A stretch of DNA of 64,000 bases, taken from Methylomicrobium sp. wino1 (lineage in GTDB: Bacteria; Pseudomonadota; Gammaproteobacteria; Methylococcales; Methylomonadaceae). The position numbers and the translations under genes were made by a program. The stretch's first letter is position 1. Every line of letters starts with the position of its first letter. The stretch spans positions 4,960,001 to 5,024,000 of the forward strand of contig NZ_CP024202.1 of the NCBI RefSeq assembly GCF_003932755.1. Reading direction: 5' to 3'. Of the stretch, positions 17,304-27,598 are shown piece by piece. Under the pieces are notes generated by a model. That model was not told the DNA's origin and searched no databases. It saw nothing but the letters and a program-made list of their open reading frames with translations.

Positions 17304-18400
17304 AGCGAGACTGATAAAGGATAATTCGCCCATGAAGATGCACCGCCAAGGAAACCCATTTTGCCACACACAACCGCTACGCAACTGGCCAAACAAATGC
17401 ATCTTCAATAAAAGCAAAAAGGATTCTGCCCCGTTTTTTTGAATATGCATGATCCTTATTGACGCCGTGTTGCTCCAAATAATCTGAAGCTAAGTAGAGA
17501 GCCGCATCCCGCACCATTGCCCCCCCTGTGGGAGCTATCCCCAGATCGTGATATCGAACCAAGCCAAAAAAGGCGAGTAACAACCAACGCTATCAAAGCT
17601 GCATAAGCAAAAATATCCAAGCCTCGATCCCGCAGAATCGGCCGCCAAATGCAAAGCGATGAGCACCTTACAAGACAATCGCCATTTTGAAATAATCTTA
17701 ACAAAATATCCCGGCACCAAATGAATCGTAATTATTCACACCCACCCCTATCGTTCCCACGCTCTGCGTCACTGCCATTAACAGGTACCCGTCATTCCGC
17801 CATGGATTGGCGGAATCCAGTGCCATGGATGGCAAGCTTTTAAGGTACATTTTCCTCGTTTCCACGGTCCTCCGTGGGAACGCATACCGATCTTACCTCG
17901 GCAACCAACGTATGGATTCCCACGAAGGACCGTAGGAACCAGAACCGGAATCACCGTTAAAAACAATCCAGCTTCTTTAACAACACCAAACTGGCACTGG
18001 TAATCGACCATTAACACCATACCGATATGACGAATAAAGCCATAAACGCACCATAGAACAAGCACTAAGTTGGCGTTTATGGGCTAACACCCCTCCCTAA
18101 ACGGTCGCGATGTCACTGTGGGAGCGATCCCCAGATCGCGATAATCGAAGTCGAATAGTCCGAATACCCAAAAAAGCCATCGAAGCCACAATGGCTAAGC
18201 ACAGCAAGCTACGCACCTATTTATGGGCAATGTTAGCCGACAAGAAATGTAACCTGACCCCTTTTACTCGCTATTTGTATGAAACTACAATTGGCCGGCA
18301 ACAAGATTTCATTTTGACGTAATCTTTGTTCAGTATCCTAACGTGAGAAATGAAGGCGACGCTTTGGAAATGCTATTTTGCAAGACCCAACCTTTCTGGG
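17304..18400. repeat. Repeat-rich non-coding region
   Basis: No gene is supported. Recognisable units: a GGGAGCTATCCCCAGATCG unit at about 17526; a reversed copy of the 87-bp palindrome (17857-17943, CCACGGTCCTCCGTGGGAAC type); a 150-base unit at 18080-18266 running from AACACCCCTCCCTAAACGG through the GGGAGCGATCCCC unit to GTAACCTGACCCC, repeated at 19840-20024 and 20041-20222; and part of the DUF4351 upstream repeat at 18270-18360. Confidence 0.75.
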
Positions 18401-18510
18401 GCAAGATAAAAATAAGCGTGAAACCGCACGACGAATAATTGCAACTAAACCGTTAGTAAAGTGGCCCCCATTTGTGCTAAAACCAAACAACCGAAACCAA
18501 TACTGTAGCC
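18401..18510 (+). pseudogene. vapC fragment fused to Rpn upstream region
   Basis: 18401-18459 repeats codons for GQDKHKRETARRIIATKPLV of the truncated vapC at 10536 (one change). It then joins directly to the 45 bases that lie upstream of the Rpn gene. At the first locus the same two pieces are separated by about 290 bases. Copy 2 therefore arose by duplication of the vapC-Rpn block, with the sequence between them lost. Confidence 0.85.
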
Positions 18511-19386
18511 ATGAAAACCGACAGCCTTTTCTACCGCCTTTTTCAAGATTGGCCCCAGCTTGCACTGGAACTACTGAAACTTCCTTACAGTGCTGACAGC
18601 TATCGCTTTGTCTCGGAAGAAATCAAACAAACCGGCTTTAGAATGGACGGACTCTTCAAACCGAACGACCAAAATCCGAATCAGCCAATAATCTTTGCCG
18701 AAGTACAATATCAATCCGACAATGAATTATACGGGCGGCTCTTCACGGAAATAACGCTCTACCTCTACCGGCAAAAACCGGCTAGACCCTGGATTGCCAT
18801 GGTGATCTACCCCGACCGACAAACCGAAAGACCCGCCGGCATAGAATTTGAAGCCTTCATGCAGTTACCGCAACTACAACGCATTTACTTGGAAGACTAC
18901 CAACAAGCGTCCGCCGATAGTCCGCTACAATCCTTGTTGAGCCTCATTGCCTGCCAAGACCGGCAAACCGTCGAACTTGCACAAAAACTGGTAAAACAGC
19001 GTAAGATACACGGCATCGACATCCTCAACTTTGTTGAAACCGTACTCGTCTACAAACTACCGCAACTGACGCGGGAGGAGATTAAAACCATGTTAGGCTT
19101 AGACACCGAACTCAAACAAACCCGTTTTTACCAAGAAATTGCCGAAGAAGAACGGCGGGAAGGCCGACAAGAAGGTCGACAAGAAGGTCGACAAGAAGGC
19201 CGACAAGAAGAAAGTATCGCTTTGCTCACGCGCCTGCTGCGCCGGAAGTTCGGCATAAAACCGGAACTCGAAATTGCGCTGAAAAGACTGCCGGGTATGG
19301 AACTTACGATGCTGGAAAACCTGGCGGAAGAAATTTTGGATTTTAAAAACGTAAGCGACCTGCAAAACTGGCTTGACAGCCAATGA
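18511..19386 (+). CDS. DUF2887 Rpn-like PD-(D/E)XK nuclease, copy 2
   Basis: 291 residues, nearly identical to the protein at 10992-11855. The nuclease core (GFRMDGLF, IIFAEVQYQ) is unchanged. Differences cluster at the N-terminus (WPQLALELL against WPVLALELL, SADS against SGDS), near the end (EEILDF against EAILDF), and in one extra Glu-Gly-Arg-Gln unit (four against three). Downstream it carries the same tail, including the DUF4351 3' fragment, showing that a segment larger than the gene was copied. Confidence 0.88.
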   Translation: MKTDSLFYRLFQDWPQLALELLKLPYSADSYRFVSEEIKQTGFRMDGLFKPNDQNPNQPIIFAEVQYQSDNELYGRLFTEITLYLYRQKPARPWIAMVIYPDRQTERPAGIEFEAFMQLPQLQRIYLEDYQQASADSPLQSLLSLIACQDRQTVELAQKLVKQRKIHGIDILNFVETVLVYKLPQLTREEIKTMLGLDTELKQTRFYQEIAEEERREGRQEGRQEGRQEGRQEESIALLTRLLRRKFGIKPELEIALKRLPGMELTMLENLAEEILDFKNVSDLQNWLDSQ

Positions 19387-20949
19387 GACACAATAGAAAG
19401 TGCCAAACGCAAATAAAGTAGGGAGCGCATCGCCAACGCACCATTGTTCCCGCTTCGTTACCTGCAAACGAATGCTTGGTCGATGCGCCGACACTTTCAG
19501 CTATCTTTGATGAACACTAAAGAGATACTTGGAAGAAGTATTATTTTAATATCTCTCCGCCTTGTAATGGATCATGCAAAAATCAAAACCTGACCGCAAC
19601 CTTCTTAGACAGAGCTTTGAAACCGGTCGGTCAGCTAACGGTGAGCGATGCGCATACTACGAGACTGATAATCCAATTAAATCTTTAAAAAAGTAACCTG
19701 ACCCCTTTTTTCCGGAGGACCGTAGGAACCAGAACCGGAATCACCGTTAAAAACAAATCCAGCTTCTTTAACAACACCAAACTGGCACTGGTAATCGACC
19801 ATTAACAGGGGGAATTGTGGGGAATTTATTAGGACGAGGCTAACACCCCTCCCTAAACGGTCGCGATGTCACTGTGGGAGCGATCCCCAGATCGCGATAA
19901 TCGAAGTCGAATAGTCCGAATACCCAAAAATGCCATCGAAGCCACAATGGCTAAGCACAGCAAGCTACGCACCTAATTATGGCCAATGTTAGCCGACAAG
20001 AAATGTAACCTGACCCCTTTTACTGTTGGCGCTTATGGGCTAACACCCCTCCCTAAACGGTCGCGATGTCACTGTGGGAGCGATCCCCAGATCGCGATAA
20101 TCGAAGTCGAATAGTCCGAATACCCAAAAAAGCCATCGAAGCCACAATGGCTAAGCACAGCAAGCTACGCACCTATTTATGGGCAATGTTAACCGACAAG
20201 AAATGTAACCTGACCCCTTTTACTATGTGCTTTACCACTTCGACTATCCGAAAAGCCCGTCGAACGATTCTATGCGTTATTTTTAATTTCATGTAAAATG
20301 CATGCATGTTATCGGATTATGGCGGCATATTGTTATGTTATCACCTTAAGTTTAACTTTCTGAGCACCTTGGTTGATAACGGGATAACAACCCACTTTCC
20401 TCGCTGTGCATCCAAAATCCCGATTGTAAAAAACTAACACGAAAGAAAAACGAGAATTTGAAAACCCAACCGATCGAAGAGCTTGCCGTAAAAGTAAACG
20501 CCAAAACCCTTGCGGCCAGGCCGACTACACAATAGTTCCTCTGGCCCGGTACGCTTAATATACCCAACGTATAAATTTCGGCATTTTATTATCTTCTCCC
20601 GCTGAGAGAAGGTCGGGGGGACAAAATAACCGACATGTAAAGTACGAACAGTATAAAACGCTTAACCCAAACGCCAGTAGCTAGCAGAAAAATCGGGCGG
20701 TAACAAATTAGCGGCATCATAAACATCACTTGAAGGCATGCCAAGCATTGGAAGGCAGCAAATCCCAATTTGGAAATCAAAACGTATGTTTAACGAAGAT
20801 GTCGGCGAAGTCAAAGCTCCCGCACACCATCCAGGGCGGGATTACGGTAGATAGATACTACACGCATTTGACTTGAGTGCGCTGGCGCCTCGCCACGTTA
20901 AATGCGCCTCGGACTACAAGCATAGCGCTTGAATAAATCCGAGGCATGA
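19387..20949. repeat. Repeat-rich non-coding region before the polysaccharide cluster
   Basis: No gene is supported. 19480-19600 is a DUF4351 3' fragment. 19710-19800 is part of the segment after the 87-bp palindrome (GGAGGACCGTAGGAACCAG). 19840-20024 and 20041-20222 are two copies of the unit that ends GTAACCTGACCCC. From 20230 to 20949 no known repeat was recognised; the sequence has many stops and no convincing frame on either strand. Confidence 0.7.
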
Positions 20950-21987
20950 GTGATTAACGATTCTATATTACAAGAAAAATATAACGATAATTATAACTAT
21001 ATGATTAATAAATATAGAAAAATAAGACTCTTGATAATCCGTATAACCAACAAAAACCATAATCAACTGTTACGATTGATCTTTACCCGCACACCGCTAC
21101 TGTCGATTTTTGGACATCTCTACTACCACATAAGGTTTCACACGAGATACTACAATTTCATCAACAGACATGCTCACAAGCGATATCAAGCAACCGTCCC
21201 AAACCCTAGCCAATATACACAAAACGCAGTCTCCGCACTCAAAACCGATGGCATATATATCGATGACATAGAAACCCTATGCCATGATCAAAACATGCTG
21301 ACGCACCTGACCAACGACGCGAACACACTGTTAAGCCCCCATCTGCAAGACCCTGCCGATTCCAATCAGTTGCGCCCCGCCAAAATAAGAGGCATCGGGC
21401 GAAACATAAATGACGCCTATTTACCTGAATTCTTTGTCAAATTTTTTCTCAGCGATGAAGTGCTTGGTATTGTAAATTCATGTTACGGCATGTTCTCGCG
21501 GTTGAATTATATCGATACTTGGCATAATGTAACAGCCGCTGACGATGACCCTTTATACTACACCGAAATATGGCACCGGGATCATGAAGACATTAAAAAC
21601 ATCAAAGTGTTCGTTTACTTGTCAAACGTGGACGAAACCGCCGGGCCATTCTCGTATATAAAAAGAACACACCAACAAGGAAAAATAGGCCACATCAATC
21701 CGGTCAATCCGCCTTTGGGCGTACAATTTAATGAGCAACAAATAGCTGAATTTACACCACCCGAACAATCCAATTTGTTGGTTTGCACCGGTAAACCGGG
21801 TACTGTCATCTTTTCCGACACTACCGGCATGCATAAAGGCGGAAGAGCTGTCAGCACCCCGAGAACCGTGCTGGTCGCCATTTATACCAGTGAAGCCGGA
21901 GTCGACCAACACACTTATCGCCTACCGGAAAGCATTGATTCGAACTCGCTTTCACCGGCGGCAAAATATGCTTTGCATATGGAATAA
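20950..21987 (+). CDS. Phytanoyl-CoA dioxygenase (PhyH)-family protein
   Basis: 345 residues from GTG 20950; an ATG at 21001 is an alternative start. The Fe(II)/2-oxoglutarate signature is visible: H-x-D in WHRDHED (about 212), the distal His in GMHKGGRAV (about 298), and an Arg in TPRTVL that would bind 2-oxoglutarate. Such enzymes hydroxylate lipids or small molecules. The substrate is unknown. The gene stands alone just before the polysaccharide cluster, so a role in modifying a surface polymer or lipid is possible but unproven. Confidence 0.8.
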   Translation: MINDSILQEKYNDNYNYMINKYRKIRLLIIRITNKNHNQLLRLIFTRTPLLSIFGHLYYHIRFHTRYYNFINRHAHKRYQATVPNPSQYTQNAVSALKTDGIYIDDIETLCHDQNMLTHLTNDANTLLSPHLQDPADSNQLRPAKIRGIGRNINDAYLPEFFVKFFLSDEVLGIVNSCYGMFSRLNYIDTWHNVTAADDDPLYYTEIWHRDHEDIKNIKVFVYLSNVDETAGPFSYIKRTHQQGKIGHINPVNPPLGVQFNEQQIAEFTPPEQSNLLVCTGKPGTVIFSDTTGMHKGGRAVSTPRTVLVAIYTSEAGVDQHTYRLPESIDSNSLSPAAKYALHME

Positions 21988-22730
21988 CGATTCTATCAAC
22001 TTGAAACCAATCGCCCTGCCGGAATCGTCTAACGCTCTGTACCACCCGAGGCGCCGCTCCCAATGCGACACCTCGCAAAAGATAATCGACATATCGTCAA
22101 TATGGAGTCTATATAAGGTGCTGGTCTATCATTTCCGGAACGTTATATTGCCGTGCTCGAGTCTAAAGCTGCGGCGGTATTAACCGCACCAGATTTAGAG
22201 GCTGTTTTTAAAACTGGCGCGGTTCACATCAGTCCGGTAAAGCGCGATCGCGCACCATTGTCATGCATCGATTCGACGAAGTCGTTCGGTTAACGGTACG
22301 CGATGCGCACTCAACAAGACAGCGTCTCCATTTTGAGATAATCTTAAAATATTTCCGGAATTATCCGAGCCAAATGCCTCAAAAATAGGTGAAATGACAC
22401 ATCTAACGCCATAAGCTATTCAATTGCAAATACAAACAAGGGTCTGATACTTAATAACATAGACAAAACTGGACTAATATTTGTATCAATCTACAATTGG
22501 CCGATGAAAGATTTCATCTTGGCGTAATCTTTGTTCGGTATCCTGATGTGAGAAAATGACGGCGAAATTTTGGAAATGAAATTTTGCAATACCTGACACC
22601 GTTTGTGCTTATTTGTAATGGATGATGCAAAAAAATTAAGACCTGATCCCAATCTCCTAATTGCAATCGATTTCAAGGATTAAAAACATTCATTAATGCA
22701 GTCCAAATTAGTTCAATTATTAACATTTAA
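21988..22730. repeat. Spacer with DUF4351 upstream-type repeat
   Basis: No gene. 22360-22660 is a diverged copy of the upstream repeat of the DUF4351 gene (CAATTGGCCG, then AATCTTTGTTCGGTATCCTG), followed by the tail ending AAGACCTGATCCC. The same tail type follows at 13600-13700. A GGTGCGCATCGC-like palindrome lies near 22240-22310. Confidence 0.65.
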
Positions 22731-22740
22731 GAGGAGGAAA

Positions 22741-23415
22741 ATGATCTCACACGATTATAAGTGTATATTTATCCATATACCAAAATGTGCAGGTACTAGT
22801 ATAGAAAGAGCTTTAGGGCATCTTGATAATCATAAGGGACGAGGTGGCCAAGATCACAGAAGTATTCGATTGATTGAAGAACCTTTAGTTCTAAATGAAG
22901 TTCTTTCATCAAAAGAAAACATTATGGAAGTTATTCGTAGAGGACGTTATAGATTTCGCAATGTGGCAAATAGCCGAAATAAATACACTGTAACAAAAGA
23001 ACAATATGATAGTTATTTTAAATTTACATTTGTAAGAAATCCATGGGCTCGTGCATATTCGTGGTATAAGAACGTTATGCGTGATGAATATCATAAAAAT
23101 AGCTTAAATATTAGTGCAGATATTTCATTCAAAGATTTCCTTAAAAAATTTTCCGGTACAGGAATGCTAAAACCTCAAATGTACTGGATAAAAAACTTTA
23201 GCGGCAATATTCCTCTAGATTTTGTTGGTCGCTTTGAAAATTTAAGTGAAGACTTTGAATATGTCTGCAATAAAATAAATGCCAATGGTATTGAGCTAAC
23301 TCACGAAATAATTGGGTCTGGTGAAGATTACCGTGTTCATTATGATAAAGAGTCAATTGAAATAATAATAAAAAATTATAAAGAAGAAATAGATACTTTT
23401 ATGTATGAATTTTGA
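22741..23415 (+). CDS. Sulfotransferase family 2 protein
   Basis: 224 residues from ATG 22741, chosen because AGGAGGAAA lies directly before it (an upstream ATG at 22696 lacks a site). PAPS-binding motifs are clear: the 5'-phosphosulfate loop IHIPKCAGTSIERAL (about 10-24) and the 3'-phosphate segment FVRNPWARAYSWY (about 97-109). It would move sulfate from PAPS to a carbohydrate. It opens an AT-rich surface-polysaccharide cluster, suggesting a sulfated exopolysaccharide or O-antigen. Codon use is distinctly AT-biased compared with the flagellar and translation genes. Confidence 0.88.
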   Translation: MISHDYKCIFIHIPKCAGTSIERALGHLDNHKGRGGQDHRSIRLIEEPLVLNEVLSSKENIMEVIRRGRYRFRNVANSRNKYTVTKEQYDSYFKFTFVRNPWARAYSWYKNVMRDEYHKNSLNISADISFKDFLKKFSGTGMLKPQMYWIKNFSGNIPLDFVGRFENLSEDFEYVCNKINANGIELTHEIIGSGEDYRVHYDKESIEIIIKNYKEEIDTFMYEF

Positions 23416-23509
23416 ATGAATAATATTTATATGATAATTATCGAATTAGTTATGTATTCTAGTTTAACTGCTTTGCAAGATCTAAAGTTGATAATTCTTA
23501 ATTAAAATA

Positions 23510-24937
23510 ATGGACTCTAATATTAAAAAAAGAATTTTTCAATCTGCAACATGGTCTCTTGGATCAAGAGTATTAGGGCAAGGTATAACTTTTATTACGA
23601 CAATTCTTTTAGCAAAATTACTTGGGATATCAGATTTTGGTGCTATAAGCTTTGGTGTACTAACTGTAGGACTAGTTGACAGCATTGTAGATTTTGGATT
23701 TCTTTCCGCTCTTGTTCGAGAAAAGAGTTTAACAGAAGAGCAATTATCGAGTTGTTTTTGGTTTTTAACGATGATTTCAGGGGGGGGGATTTTGTTAATT
23801 AAATTATATTCTCTCTATTTAGTCGTCGATGATAGCTATTCGAGCGTAATTGATGTTCTTGTCTACGGGCTTATTTTTGTACCATACCAAAGTGTTTCGC
23901 GAGCGCTTATTTCTCGGGATTTGAGGCTAGATTCTATAGCTAAATATGAAATTATTGGTGGCATCATAAGAAATGGAAGTGCTTTATTAGGAGCATATTA
24001 CGGCTATGGAATAAAAGGGTTTGTATATGGTTTTTTGTGTGAGCGATTCTTCATTTCGATATGTTTGTTTGTATCAGCTCAATGGTTTCCAAGTCTGATT
24101 TTTAAATTATCAGCATTAAAGTCGTTTGTTCAGTTTGGGATAGCAAGTACATCCTCGAGAATAATTTGGTACTTATCAACTAAGATAGATTCGTTTTTTA
24201 TAGGCCTTTATTTTGGTAAAGAAGCGCTTGGAATATATTCACTTGCAATGCAAATTGCTTATATGCCATTTCAGTTGGTTACTACGGGTGGTCATCGGGT
24301 CATATATGCCACATTTTCAAAATTTGTCGGACAAGATAATTTTATTTCTGTAGTAAACAAAACTGCTTGGCTGGTACTTACATTGTCTGCCCCTGCTTGT
24401 ATCGGTATATTTGTGTTGTCAGACGAAATAATTAGTATTTTTTTTGGTGATAAGTGGAAACAAGCTTCACAGGCAATAAAATGGTTGAGTATCGCCAGTT
24501 TAGTGCAAATATACTCCAGCATATGGCCACAATTTTGGAATGCTGTTGGTAAGCCTAGCTATGGTGTTATTGTTAATATAATAAACTTAATTATACTAAC
24601 ATTAATATTGTTTTTTATTGGAAATAATGGGGATTTTAAAGATATACCGGTAGGTATAGCAGTTATTTCTGTTATAAGATTATTAGTGGTCTATATGTTG
24701 TCAAAAAAATTAATAGATATTTGTTTATTAAGGATGTTTTACGAAAACTTGTTTCCTATTATTGGTTGCTTATTGATTATTGTTTGGAGCAATATATTTA
24801 TTCCATATTTTGACATAAAAAATAATATATTAAAGATCATTTTTATTATTTCAGGAAGTGCTTTAGCCTACATAGCTTTTTTATTTTCTACTTCGATTAT
24901 TTCTTTTCTTCCAGTCAAAAAACTTCTGTCAAAATGA
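23510..24937 (+). CDS. Polysaccharide flippase (Wzx/MATE-like)
   Basis: 475 residues with about 12-14 membrane segments. The N-terminus (FQSATWSLGSRVLGQGITF) and the LLAKLLGISDFGAISFGV segment are typical of polysaccharide_synt flippases of the PST family. It would flip lipid-linked repeat units across the inner membrane. It overlaps the next gene by four bases. AT-rich like its neighbours, which suggests horizontal acquisition of the cluster. Confidence 0.9.
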   Translation: MDSNIKKRIFQSATWSLGSRVLGQGITFITTILLAKLLGISDFGAISFGVLTVGLVDSIVDFGFLSALVREKSLTEEQLSSCFWFLTMISGGGILLIKLYSLYLVVDDSYSSVIDVLVYGLIFVPYQSVSRALISRDLRLDSIAKYEIIGGIIRNGSALLGAYYGYGIKGFVYGFLCERFFISICLFVSAQWFPSLIFKLSALKSFVQFGIASTSSRIIWYLSTKIDSFFIGLYFGKEALGIYSLAMQIAYMPFQLVTTGGHRVIYATFSKFVGQDNFISVVNKTAWLVLTLSAPACIGIFVLSDEIISIFFGDKWKQASQAIKWLSIASLVQIYSSIWPQFWNAVGKPSYGVIVNIINLIILTLILFFIGNNGDFKDIPVGIAVISVIRLLVVYMLSKKLIDICLLRMFYENLFPIIGCLLIIVWSNIFIPYFDIKNNILKIIFIISGSALAYIAFLFSTSIISFLPVKKLLSK

Positions 24938-26403
24938 TAAAAACGTTCCCGAAAAAAATGGATAGCCCAATTGCGAAAAAAAATAAAAAATCTGTATTTT
25001 TAAATTTAGCATCTTCTGTTGGCTTAATCTTAGCGCTTCCTATTTCCTTGGTCGCGTTTGTTATATGGCAGGATTCATTAGCAAGGCAACTATTTGTTGC
25101 TTGCGTATTAGTTGCGGTAATTTTATATGCTTTAAAAAATGAAAAATTTATTACACTAACTCTTTCCATATTATTTTTTACTCAATTTGCTACGTCATTA
25201 CATACATTCGAATTGAACGAGCCACTTAAGTTTCAAATATATTTTTTGGATATTTTATTAATTTTGTGGTTTGTTTCAGCTAAAGAAATTAATAAAAATT
25301 TCAAATCTGATTTAATAGGTAAAATTTGGATATTATTGATATTATGGATGATGGTTTCAACTTATTTCTCTGCTCGAATTGACAAAAGTATATTATTTCT
25401 ATTAATGATGCTGAAATCTATGGTTGTGTACTTGGCATCGAGAAACCTAGAGATAAACCAGCATTTCATAAGGAAAACTGTTGTAATTGTCGCTTCAATA
25501 TTAGTTATTCAAGGGGTAGTGTCGGGTTTGCAGTATATAAAAAATGATCATTTAGGTCTTATTGTTTTAGGTGAACGTAATCCGGAGGTTAGTAAGCTGC
25601 ATTATGTAAAAGATAGAATGCGTGTTTCGGGTACTCTAGGTGCAGTTAATTCAATGGGTGGCTATATCGCAATGCTTATGGTTTTTTTGACTCCATTTGT
25701 TTTATCAGGCAAAAGAAACATCCTTCTTTATACTATTTATGGGGCGAGTTTTATTACATTAATAATACCGTTTTCCAGGGCCGGTTGGTTAAGTTTTTTC
25801 TTAGGAGCGGTATTTTGCATATTTAACTTATTTCGCAGTAAAAGCATTTCAGCTGCTAAAATTGTTTTTCTTGGTCTCATAACAAGCTTTATTCTAGCAG
25901 GTGTTGTTTTTGTTTTCCTTGATAAGATTCAAGATCGCTTCGAGGATAAACGAGCTGTAGCTTCTGCGGAAGGACGTGTTGGCCAATTTATCGAAGCGAT
26001 GGATGTTATTAAACGTTACCCAATTACAGGGATTGGTCCAGGGATTACGGATTTTTTTGGCGCTTGGAAAGAAGAAACTAAATATGTCCAAAAAGCTCTA
26101 CCTGGTGTCAAGATGTACAATCAGTACCACAACAACTTTTTACAAATTTGGGTTGAAAACGGTGTTTTGGGTGCGCTTCTTTTTCTTTGTTTTCTTTTTT
26201 TAGTCATGTTGTATGCAATCAATCCGCCGACCCGAAAACGTCCTCTATCGCTCGAGGAACGTTTATTTTTAATGGGGGCATCGGCTGCGGCATTTTCATA
26301 TTTAGTACATACATCTTTTGGTCCCGAGATTAATAACGACAGATTACTAGTTTCATTTGCGCTATTACTTGGCTTTGCAAGAAACAAAAAGTTTATCGCT
26401 TGA
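24934..26403 (+). CDS. O-antigen ligase/polymerase-family membrane protein
   Basis: 489 residues, about 10-12 membrane segments. The Wzy_C/WaaL-type region is recognisable by RAGWLSFFLG and the large periplasmic loop with GIGPGITDF and QYHNNFLQIWVENG. It would polymerise or ligate repeat units. Polymerase and ligase cannot be told apart from sequence. ATG 24934 overlaps the flippase stop; ATG 24958 is an alternative start. The next gene starts 3 bases after its stop. Confidence 0.86.
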   Translation: MIKTFPKKMDSPIAKKNKKSVFLNLASSVGLILALPISLVAFVIWQDSLARQLFVACVLVAVILYALKNEKFITLTLSILFFTQFATSLHTFELNEPLKFQIYFLDILLILWFVSAKEINKNFKSDLIGKIWILLILWMMVSTYFSARIDKSILFLLMMLKSMVVYLASRNLEINQHFIRKTVVIVASILVIQGVVSGLQYIKNDHLGLIVLGERNPEVSKLHYVKDRMRVSGTLGAVNSMGGYIAMLMVFLTPFVLSGKRNILLYTIYGASFITLIIPFSRAGWLSFFLGAVFCIFNLFRSKSISAAKIVFLGLITSFILAGVVFVFLDKIQDRFEDKRAVASAEGRVGQFIEAMDVIKRYPITGIGPGITDFFGAWKEETKYVQKALPGVKMYNQYHNNFLQIWVENGVLGALLFLCFLFLVMLYAINPPTRKRPLSLEERLFLMGASAAAFSYLVHTSFGPEINNDRLLVSFALLLGFARNKKFIA

Positions 26404-26406
26404 TCT

Positions 26407-27528
26407 ATGAAAATTCTTTACGTTTATCCTTTGCACATTGAAGGTGGTTCAAATATACATGCCGCCGAATTTATTGCAGCCTGTCAAAGATTAGGACACC
26501 AAATTGTAGCTCTAAGCATTCCGGTTAAAAAAGGCAAAACTTCTGCAAATATCATTTATAAGTTGCTTAGATTCAACATCAACAACTTCTTAAATTTGGT
26601 TAAGTTTCTAAAAACTTACTCCGGTGATAAACCGGACTATATTGTTATCCGCTTCCAGACGAACCATAACTTATTTTTCTGTATAGCGGCCGCTCGTTTG
26701 CTTTCGAAGCTAGTACTGGAGATTAATGCTACGCGTTCGATAGAGCCGAACGGTCGGACCCATTCGCTTGAAAGTTTACTCGATTCATGGTCTTTTAAAT
26801 TAGCGCACAGATTATTTACCGTATCAACCGTGGTACGTTCACGTTTGCTTATTTCTTATAAATCATTATCCCTTGACAAATTATCGGTTATCCACAACGG
26901 GTGCAATCAACCTAAAAATTACCTTACGGCAGATACCAATAAACTTATATTAAGATTGGGATTAGATGGTTACGAGACATTGGTCGGATATGTAGGTAGT
27001 TTTCGGTCTTGGCACGATACGGACAGCATTTTATCTGTAGCTCAAAATTCGCCACCGACCACCGGATATTTAATAATTGGAGACGGACCGGGGCGGAAGG
27101 CCTGCGAAGCAAAAGCGATCGCACACAATCTCAAGAATGTTCATTTTCTCGGCAATATCGGTCACGACAAGGTATATCAATATATTGAGTTATTCGATAT
27201 AGCGTTATTGACTATACCGCAAAAATGGTGCGATCAACCTGGCGGTTTTCACGGGAGTCCACTCAAATTATTTGATTATATGGCAATGAGTAAGCCGGTT
27301 ATCGCAACTGCGAGCGGCGATATTAAGTTTATCGTTGAAGATGGTGTCAATGGCTACCATGTGTCACCGGAAGATACAGATGATATTTTAGAGAAAATTG
27401 TATATTTGACCAAACATAAGGAATTCGCAAAACAACTGGGCCGTAACGGTCAAAGTAAGGTTGCCGAAAAATATACTTGGGAGGCTAATGCGGCTCAGGT
27501 TGCTTCGCTTTGTTTATCGATTGACTAA
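26407..27528 (+). CDS. Glycosyltransferase family 4
   Basis: 373 residues with the two-domain GT-B layout. The N-terminal acceptor domain begins MKILYVYPLHIEGGSNIHA. The C-terminal nucleotide-sugar domain has VGYVGSFRSWHD, IIGDGPGRKACE and KLFDYMAMSKPVIATASGD. It would add a sugar to the lipid-linked repeat unit. It lies 3 bases downstream of the ligase/polymerase gene. Sugar specificity cannot be read from sequence. Confidence 0.88.
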   Translation: MKILYVYPLHIEGGSNIHAAEFIAACQRLGHQIVALSIPVKKGKTSANIIYKLLRFNINNFLNLVKFLKTYSGDKPDYIVIRFQTNHNLFFCIAAARLLSKLVLEINATRSIEPNGRTHSLESLLDSWSFKLAHRLFTVSTVVRSRLLISYKSLSLDKLSVIHNGCNQPKNYLTADTNKLILRLGLDGYETLVGYVGSFRSWHDTDSILSVAQNSPPTTGYLIIGDGPGRKACEAKAIAHNLKNVHFLGNIGHDKVYQYIELFDIALLTIPQKWCDQPGGFHGSPLKLFDYMAMSKPVIATASGDIKFIVEDGVNGYHVSPEDTDDILEKIVYLTKHKEFAKQLGRNGQSKVAEKYTWEANAAQVASLCLSID

Positions 27529-27598
27529 GCGCTCTTTTATTAAGAATTCGGCGCTCTCAATTTAACCCGTCGCCTTTATATCAGTTCACGAGGAAACT

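Noticed and set aside
20230-20949. Possible small genes before the PhyH-like gene
   Set aside because: Frames of 60-76 codons exist, but none has a ribosome site, a recognisable motif or coding-type codon use.
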